Below are positions 58,643 through 64,000 of a stretch of DNA of 64,000 bases, in pieces. The number at the start of each line of letters is the position of its first letter. Position 1 is the stretch's first letter. Location of the stretch: contig CAVYNG010000002.1 in NCBI GenBank assembly GCA_963769905.1, positions 1,984,001 through 2,048,000 on the forward strand. The letters are read 5' to 3'. The notes beneath the pieces are model-generated. The model was not told the origin of the DNA, searched no databases, and saw only the letters and a list, made by a program, of their open reading frames with translations. Origin of the DNA: Bog-756 sp963769905. Its GTDB lineage: Bacteria > Actinomycetota > Acidimicrobiia > Acidimicrobiales > RAAP-2. The translations under genes and the position numbers were made by a program.

Positions 58643-59806
58643 ATGGACTTCGTCGAATCCGACGAGCTGCAGATGCTGCGCGAGGCAGTCGCGTCGATCG
58701 CCTCGAAGTTCGGGCACGAGTACTACGTCGCGAAGGCGCACGCCGACGAGCGCACCGACGAGCTGTGGAACGCGGTGGCCGAGGGCGGGTTCCTCGGGGT
58801 CAACGTCCCCGAGGAGTACGGAGGAGGTGGAGGCGGGATCACCGAGCTCGCCGCCGTGCAGGAGGAGCTCGCCGCCGCCGGCTGCCCGCTGCTGGTCATC
58901 GTGGTGTCGCCGGCGATCTGCGCCACCATCATCGCGAGGTTCGGCACCGAAGCGCAGAAGCAGCGCTGGCTTCCGCGCTTCGCGACCGGCGAGCTCAAGA
59001 TGGCCTTCGCCATCACCGAGCCCGACGCCGGCTCGAACTCCCACAACCTCGGGCTGACCGCGACGAAGGACGGGGACCTCTACCGGCTCAACGGCTCGAA
59101 GTACTACATCTCGGGCGTCGACGAATGCGAAGCAGTCTTGGTCGTCACACGATCGGGCGTCGATCCCGACACCGGCCGCGGGCGCCTCTCCCTCTTCGTC
59201 GTCGACGTCGATACACCCGGGCTCGACAAGCAGGTGCTACCCGTCGAGATCACCGCGCCCGAGAAGCAGTACACGCTCTTTTTCGACAACGCGCAGGTCG
59301 AGGCCGACCGGCTGATCGGGACCGAGGGCGACGGACTCCGCCAGGTCTTCGTCGGGCTCAACCCCGAGCGCATCCTGTCGGCCGCGACCGCCAACGGCAT
59401 CGGGCGCTACGCGCTCGGCAAGGCGGCCGAGTACGCGAAGAGCCGCGAGGTGTGGGGTACCCCGATCGCCCGCCACCAGGGCATCGCCCACCCGCTGGCG
59501 AAGGCCAAGATCGAGGTCGAGCTGGCACGGCTGATGACCGACAAGGCGGCGTGGCTGTTCGACCACGCTGGCGACTCTCCCGCGACAGGCGAGGCCGCCA
59601 ACATGGCCAAGTACGCAGCCGCCGAGGCCGCGTTCGGCGCACTCGATCAGGCGATCCAGACCCATGGGGGGAACGGGATGTCGACCGAGTACGGACTCGC
59701 CGACATGTGGGGCATGACCCGCCTGCTCCGCATCGCGCCGGTCAGCCGCGAGATGATCCTCAACTTCGTCGGTCAGCACTCCCTCGGGTTGCCCAAGTCG
59801 TACTGA
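58643..59806 (+). CDS. Acyl-CoA dehydrogenase
   Basis: Flavoprotein of 387 residues: N-terminal MDFVESDELQMLREAVASIA, FAD motif MAFAITEPDAGSNSHN, KYYISG, and C-terminal QTHGGNGMSTEYGL. The usual catalytic Glu region reads RIAPVSREMI. It would introduce the double bond that the carboxylase then uses, as in leucine or citronellyl-CoA degradation. AAGGAGG lies 6 nt before the ATG. It starts 11 bp after the AtuA-like gene and ends the operon. Confidence 0.95.
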   Translation: MDFVESDELQMLREAVASIASKFGHEYYVAKAHADERTDELWNAVAEGGFLGVNVPEEYGGGGGGITELAAVQEELAAAGCPLLVIVVSPAICATIIARFGTEAQKQRWLPRFATGELKMAFAITEPDAGSNSHNLGLTATKDGDLYRLNGSKYYISGVDECEAVLVVTRSGVDPDTGRGRLSLFVVDVDTPGLDKQVLPVEITAPEKQYTLFFDNAQVEADRLIGTEGDGLRQVFVGLNPERILSAATANGIGRYALGKAAEYAKSREVWGTPIARHQGIAHPLAKAKIEVELARLMTDKAAWLFDHAGDSPATGEAANMAKYAAAEAAFGALDQAIQTHGGNGMSTEYGLADMWGMTRLLRIAPVSREMILNFVGQHSLGLPKSY

Positions 59807-60013
59807 GCCGTGGAGCCGGCCCTCGGGCCGCCGAAGGAGTGTCCGGGCGGCCGTGAGCCATGCCCTTCGATGCAACGAAAGGCGATGGAAGTTCACGCCC
59901 TGAGTTCCGTCGTCCTTGCTCATACAGCCGTGTCTACAGCCACGTCATCGCCGATACAGGTGGAATCACGTCTATGACCAACCGTTCGTGCCAAATACTC
60001 TGCATTCAGCGTC

Positions 60014-63000
60014 ATGTTTGCCGACCGGAAATTCACGCCACTCGTCAAGTGGGCCCGCCGCCTTCGCCTGGCGCGGGCCGAGTCCGCAATTCGGTCGGAT
60101 AGGCACACGTCGGATTCCGGTGTGACCCTGATCGAGGTCTTGGTGGCCTTCGTCGTTCTCATGATCACTCTGTTGCCCGCGTCCTACCTGCTGGAGAGCG
60201 AAGTGGGCCAGGCGTCAACCGCCCGAGACAGCCTCACTGCACTGTCCATTGCCGAACAGTGGACGGAACAACTCGCCCAGGCGCAAGACCCTCCCCCCCA
60301 GAACAGCAATCTCGGCGTTTGGACGAACACCCTTCTCTCTCCCAGCCTGCTCCCCGCCGGCTGGGCTCCGGGTTCGCTCCCTGTGACTCGGGGGGGCGTC
60401 ATCTACCACGTAAGTGCCGAGTACAACTGGGCGAGCCCGAACGGCGGTGGGAATCCGGACCTCTGCACCTCCAACCCGGGTGCCGCCCCAGTGCTCAACC
60501 TGGCCGTCGTCGTCAAGTGGGGCCACAGCGCCAGCGTGCAGGATTCGACCAACATCGACTTCCCGACCCCTGGTATCCCGGCGTACGGATTCCTGTCCAT
60601 GCAGGTCAATGGTGATTCCACCGACTCCGATCAGAACGTCCCCGGCATCCCGTGGTTTCCGGCGTCCCTTGGTTCCGCGGCTCGTGTGACCGCTATCCCT
60701 GTCAGCATCAGCGGACAACCGACTCCGATCTATCCGGATCAGTACGGGTGCGTCTTCGCCGAGCTCAGCCCCGGCGCATATACGGTGACAGTCAACGATC
60801 CGTCGACACCTCCGTTGGGGACACCGCCGTTTGTCCAGAACCTAGCGACCGACGGAGCCGCCACCGAACCGACCGGCGGTGCGGCAACGCTCTCCTTCGC
60901 CGCAAGCATCACCATCGGGCAGACCGACGCGCTTCCCTCATTGAGCTTCGACGAAGGCACCAGTCTGGGGTTCCAGTACGCCTCGTCCACCGCCGTGGAG
61001 GACGGGGTCCACTGTCCGGGAGCCGGTCAGATCGCGTGTGTGGCTTTCGGTGAGAACGGCACGGGGGCCGAGGCCGAGTGGATGTCCAGCGCGACGGGAC
61101 AGTGGGCGAACGCTGCATTTCCGGCGAGCACCCTGACCCGGATCAAGTCGTTCGCGTGTGCCGGCGCGACGCGTTGCGTCGGAGTCGGTTACGGGCCTGG
61201 AGGAGCCATCGTGTCGAGCCCGACGACGGGCTTTGCACCCACAGTCGACGTACCGACGCTCCCAATCGGCGTCTCGATCACCCAGCTGACGAAGGTGACC
61301 TGTCCGGGTGCTGCGACGTGCGTCGCCATCGGGAACGGAGTGGTCAACGGAACTGCCGGACCCATCGTGCTCTCGGGCGTCATCACCGCCGGTGGCGACA
61401 CCTGGAGCGTTGTCGCCCTGCCGACGGCTCCGAGCCCAACGTCGCTCTCTCAAGTCGTGTGTCCGACCGCCGCGACCTGCCTTGCGATCGGGTCGGCAGG
61501 GGCGTCGGGAATCGTCGTGTCGGGTCCCCCCGCCGGTCCGTGGGTCTACGGCACAGCGACGGACGTCGGAGGTCCGGTGGGTACCGAGTACCTCACGCTG
61601 AACTCACTCTCCCAGGTAGCGTGCGCGTCCTCGTCCGCCTGCATGGCCATCGGAAGCGGGAGCACCGGGTCCACGTCTGCGGGAGTGGTCGGGCCCGGGG
61701 GGTCGGTTGGTCCGCTGGTCCTCACCGGGTCGATCAGCGCTGGTGGGAGCACGTGGTCGATCGACAACTTCCCCGCGGCATTGACGACTCCCACCGGGTC
61801 CATGTCCTCGCTCTCACGCCTGTCCTGTCCATCGACCGCCCAATGCGTGATCAGCGGGGTCGGCACCTCCGGTGGAACGACCGGCGCCGTGCTGCTCGCA
61901 GGTAGCCCGACTTTCACACCGCCGGCCCCACCCGCCAGTCAGAACCAGACCCTCACCCAGGACCCCCTCCCCGCAGTGGGTGGCAACCCGATCTCCCAGC
62001 TGTCGGGGCTGGCCTGTCCGTCGTCCACCGTCTGCGCTGCCATCGGGAACGCCGGGTCGACAGAGGCCATCCTCTCCGGCGCGCTCGGAGGCGTCGGCTC
62101 CGACACGTGGTCGGGGACGAGCGCGCCGGCATCAGTCACCGGACTGACGTCCCTCAGCTGTCCCGATGCGGCCGACTGCCTCATCGCGGCGACGTCGACC
62201 GATGTCCAGGGCAACCCGGACGCCGTCCTGCTGTCGGGTTCACCGGGTCCATCGGCAACCTGGTCCTTGATCGGCCTACCCGCTCAGGAGACAGGGCTTG
62301 CCTACCTCAACGGAATCGCCTGCACGCCCGGTCCCGGCGCCACCTGTACCGCGGTCGGAGCCACCACTCAGTCGGCAGCGATCACCTCGACGACCAGCGG
62401 ACCCGGCGGATCGTGGACCGACCACACATCGGACCCCGGTCTGATGAGCGGCAGTCAATCGCTGCTCAGCGGAGACCTCGTCAGCGGCATCCCGATCGAG
62501 CTCGCGACCGCGGGAACTCCGGGCATCGTGAACACCGTATCCACCAATAACGGCTATTGGAACCCGATCACCGCCGGCGGACCGACCAACGCCACGACGT
62601 TGGGTCCCGTCTATCCGTTCACCTCGGGGTATACGGCCTTCGCCGGAGACTGCCCGGCCGAAGAACCATCCGACCAGGGCACGGTCCTCGCTCCGGCGGC
62701 TCCTGGACTGAGCTCGCCCGCACCAGTCACCGTCCCGCTGGGCGTCCTACCCCTCGTGGTCACGCCAGGGTCTGCGGCCCTTTCGAGCGACACGATGCAC
62801 CTCCAATCGACGGCATCCTCGCCGTGCAGCACCCACACCTACACGCTCCAGACTCCCGGAGCCGACGGGAGTAGTCGCACCGAAGTGCCCTTCGGGACCT
62901 ACAACTTGACGATCAGCTCCGGAGCGACGACTACCTCGGCCGTACCGGTGACGGTCAGTCCTGGCTCGGTGACCGTGGGAGGCACCACGAGTCCGCTGCC

Positions 63001-63028
63001 GGGAGCAGTCGGGGTGGCGGGGCCATGA
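60014..63028 (+). CDS. Pilin-type protein with a large cysteine-paired repeat domain
   Basis: Protein of 1004 residues. A 36-residue basic leader is followed by SGVTLIEVLVAFVVLM, a class III prepilin cleavage site (after G36, with E41 at position +5) and the hydrophobic pilin helix. Beyond residue 330 comes a run of units of 48-69 residues, each with SLSxVxCP...CxAIG. Cysteine pairs occur nine times, starting at C334; spacing and beta-rich composition fit beta-propeller blades, here inferred. A prepilin peptidase would cut the leader. It may be a pilus-tip or surface adhesin. The stop overlaps the next prepilin gene by ATGA. Confidence 0.75.
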   Translation: MFADRKFTPLVKWARRLRLARAESAIRSDRHTSDSGVTLIEVLVAFVVLMITLLPASYLLESEVGQASTARDSLTALSIAEQWTEQLAQAQDPPPQNSNLGVWTNTLLSPSLLPAGWAPGSLPVTRGGVIYHVSAEYNWASPNGGGNPDLCTSNPGAAPVLNLAVVVKWGHSASVQDSTNIDFPTPGIPAYGFLSMQVNGDSTDSDQNVPGIPWFPASLGSAARVTAIPVSISGQPTPIYPDQYGCVFAELSPGAYTVTVNDPSTPPLGTPPFVQNLATDGAATEPTGGAATLSFAASITIGQTDALPSLSFDEGTSLGFQYASSTAVEDGVHCPGAGQIACVAFGENGTGAEAEWMSSATGQWANAAFPASTLTRIKSFACAGATRCVGVGYGPGGAIVSSPTTGFAPTVDVPTLPIGVSITQLTKVTCPGAATCVAIGNGVVNGTAGPIVLSGVITAGGDTWSVVALPTAPSPTSLSQVVCPTAATCLAIGSAGASGIVVSGPPAGPWVYGTATDVGGPVGTEYLTLNSLSQVACASSSACMAIGSGSTGSTSAGVVGPGGSVGPLVLTGSISAGGSTWSIDNFPAALTTPTGSMSSLSRLSCPSTAQCVISGVGTSGGTTGAVLLAGSPTFTPPAPPASQNQTLTQDPLPAVGGNPISQLSGLACPSSTVCAAIGNAGSTEAILSGALGGVGSDTWSGTSAPASVTGLTSLSCPDAADCLIAATSTDVQGNPDAVLLSGSPGPSATWSLIGLPAQETGLAYLNGIACTPGPGATCTAVGATTQSAAITSTTSGPGGSWTDHTSDPGLMSGSQSLLSGDLVSGIPIELATAGTPGIVNTVSTNNGYWNPITAGGPTNATTLGPVYPFTSGYTAFAGDCPAEEPSDQGTVLAPAAPGLSSPAPVTVPLGVLPLVVTPGSAALSSDTMHLQSTASSPCSTHTYTLQTPGADGSSRTEVPFGTYNLTISSGATTTSAVPVTVSPGSVTVGGTTSPLPGAVGVAGP

Positions 63029-64000
63029 CTGGCTTGCTGATGGGGAAGTTGCGCCAGAGGATCGACCGCATGCAGCTCGACCGACGAGGAGACAACCGCG
63101 ATGCGGGAATGACGCTGACCGAGCTGATGATCGCCTTCACGGTCCTGACAATCCTCGTGACGGTGGCGTCGGTCGCGCTCTCCTCGTACCTCAACCTGGG
63201 CAATCAAGTGATCTCGTCGTACGGCAACACCGAGCAGGTCCTCACCGTCGCCACCAACCTCCAGAAGTTGATCCGAGCCCAGGTGGAGCCCGCTCCAACA
63301 CCGACCACCGGAGCGAATGCCAACGTCCCGTCTCCTCCCTTCTCCACCGTCGCGGGCTCCGACACGGGCCAGTACGTGGGATCGACTGCCGTCGGCACGT
63401 TTTCGGCGACCTTCTACTCGAACGTCGGTAATGCCGCGGGTCCTGCCCGAATCGTCGCCTCGGAGACTGCAAATGCCGTCGTCGTAGGGCGACCCCGGAC
63501 CTGGACCTTCACCGTGACGGAGCAGATTCCCGACGCCAATTCGTGCCCGTTCGCCGTCAACTCCGCCAAGGTCTGCACCTACACCGGCGTCTCCAACAAC
63601 CCCGTGAAGAACGTCCTGAACATCCCCGACCTCGTGAACAACGACACCCCCACCACGGCCTACGCCGGCACGCCGCAAGCGACCAGCCTGACCTACACCC
63701 CGATCTTCACGTACATCCTCCTGCAGACATCTGCGGCTCCGAACAGCCCCGGTCAACAGGTGCCGGTTTCGGTGGTCACGCCGGCACCCGCTGGCTTCTT
63801 CTGGCCGCTCCCACAGGCATCGAAGGACGACAGCATCTTCCAGACCTGCGCCGCGACCCAGACCGCAACTCCGATTGCCAATACCTGCCCCGGAGACGCA
63901 GTGCAGGGTGTGACCATCGACCTGTTGATCCAGTCCCCGGGGTCCTCGGCTCCGACGGAGGACAACACGACGGTCTTCTCGCTCAGTCCCACGTCCTACC
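63025..64000 (+). CDS. Prepilin-like protein, 5' 325 codons (runs off the right edge)
   Basis: An open frame with no stop to the end of the window. A basic leader is followed by DAGMTLTELMIAFTVLTIL, again a class III prepilin cleavage site (G then M, with Glu at position +5). The rest is Thr/Pro/Asn-rich with VTIDLLIQSPGSS near the edge, a pattern of minor pilins of the PilW/PilV kind. ATG overlaps the stop of the large pilin-type gene. It is the second member of a pilus or pseudopilus operon that continues beyond the window. Confidence 0.85.
   Translation, partial: MTGLLMGKLRQRIDRMQLDRRGDNRDAGMTLTELMIAFTVLTILVTVASVALSSYLNLGNQVISSYGNTEQVLTVATNLQKLIRAQVEPAPTPTTGANANVPSPPFSTVAGSDTGQYVGSTAVGTFSATFYSNVGNAAGPARIVASETANAVVVGRPRTWTFTVTEQIPDANSCPFAVNSAKVCTYTGVSNNPVKNVLNIPDLVNNDTPTTAYAGTPQATSLTYTPIFTYILLQTSAAPNSPGQQVPVSVVTPAPAGFFWPLPQASKDDSIFQTCAATQTATPIANTCPGDAVQGVTIDLLIQSPGSSAPTEDNTTVFSLSPTSY

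Noticed and set aside
1..64000. Insertion sequences, phage genes or attachment sites
   Set aside because: No transposase, integrase or phage protein was found, and the one tRNA has no visible duplicated 3' end nearby.

Overview
The window reads as a piece of a high-GC actinobacterial chromosome, most likely from the Acidimicrobiia or a nearby deep lineage. The block mfd, peptidyl-prolyl isomerase-like lipoprotein, mazG, eno, ftsB, DUF501, ppx has the order familiar from Mycobacterium. An acyltransferase/epimerase pair like M. tuberculosis Rv0502/Rv0501, GTG starts throughout and many 4-bp ATGA/GTGA gene overlaps agree with this. Several genes have a TANNNT-like -10 box ending 6-8 nt before the start codon, which suggests frequent leaderless transcripts. 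The lineage call is inference, because no rRNA is present.

Layout. 1-5273: lipid or aromatic catabolism (acyl-CoA dehydrogenase, dienoyl-CoA-reductase-like SDR, enoyl-CoA hydratase, aldo/keto reductase, and a P450 coupled to a dihydroxyacetophenone-dioxygenase-like cupin). 5368-11557: a DUF2510 membrane protein, a lipoprotein esterase, a sulfatase, a DUF5996 protein, a tRNA with anticodon UAA, and a carboxylesterase. 11625-18893: cell envelope genes (NlpC/P60 hydrolase, polyprenyl-type glycosyltransferase, acyltransferase, epimerase, GNAT acetyltransferase, GT-C-like membrane protein). 18894-21906: an intergenic spacer with nested inverted repeats, a Tat-exported protein, and a coupled VOC/Fic pair. 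21945-34478: an apparent surface-glycan locus with three sulfotransferases, a glycosyltransferase-methyltransferase fusion, a 1111-residue protein with three glycosyltransferase modules, a methyltransferase and two tandem DUF2079 membrane proteins. 34508-46114: the conserved housekeeping block, headed by an ABC-2 exporter. 46226-53098: a large membrane protein, pth, rplY, a GT2 enzyme, prs and a shortened glmU. 53179-59806: a biotin-dependent acyl-CoA carboxylase, an AtuA-like protein and an acyl-CoA dehydrogenase. 60014 to the end: two prepilin-like proteins, the first carrying about 900 residues of cysteine-paired repeats behind a class III leader.

Points to treat with care. mfd and the AtuA-like gene are each broken by what looks like a single-base indel, and the DUF501 gene has no usable start codon where its family begins. 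Together these suggest residual assembly errors, although real mutations cannot be excluded. GlmU ends just before its acetyltransferase active site, without any sign of a frameshift, so that loss may be genuine.

Functional picture. The glycan locus, the several multi-membrane-spanning glycosyltransferase-like proteins, the ABC exporter and the pilin-tethered repeat protein point to an elaborate cell surface. The two catabolic blocks point to growth on branched or terpenoid acyl-CoAs and aromatic or steroid-like compounds.
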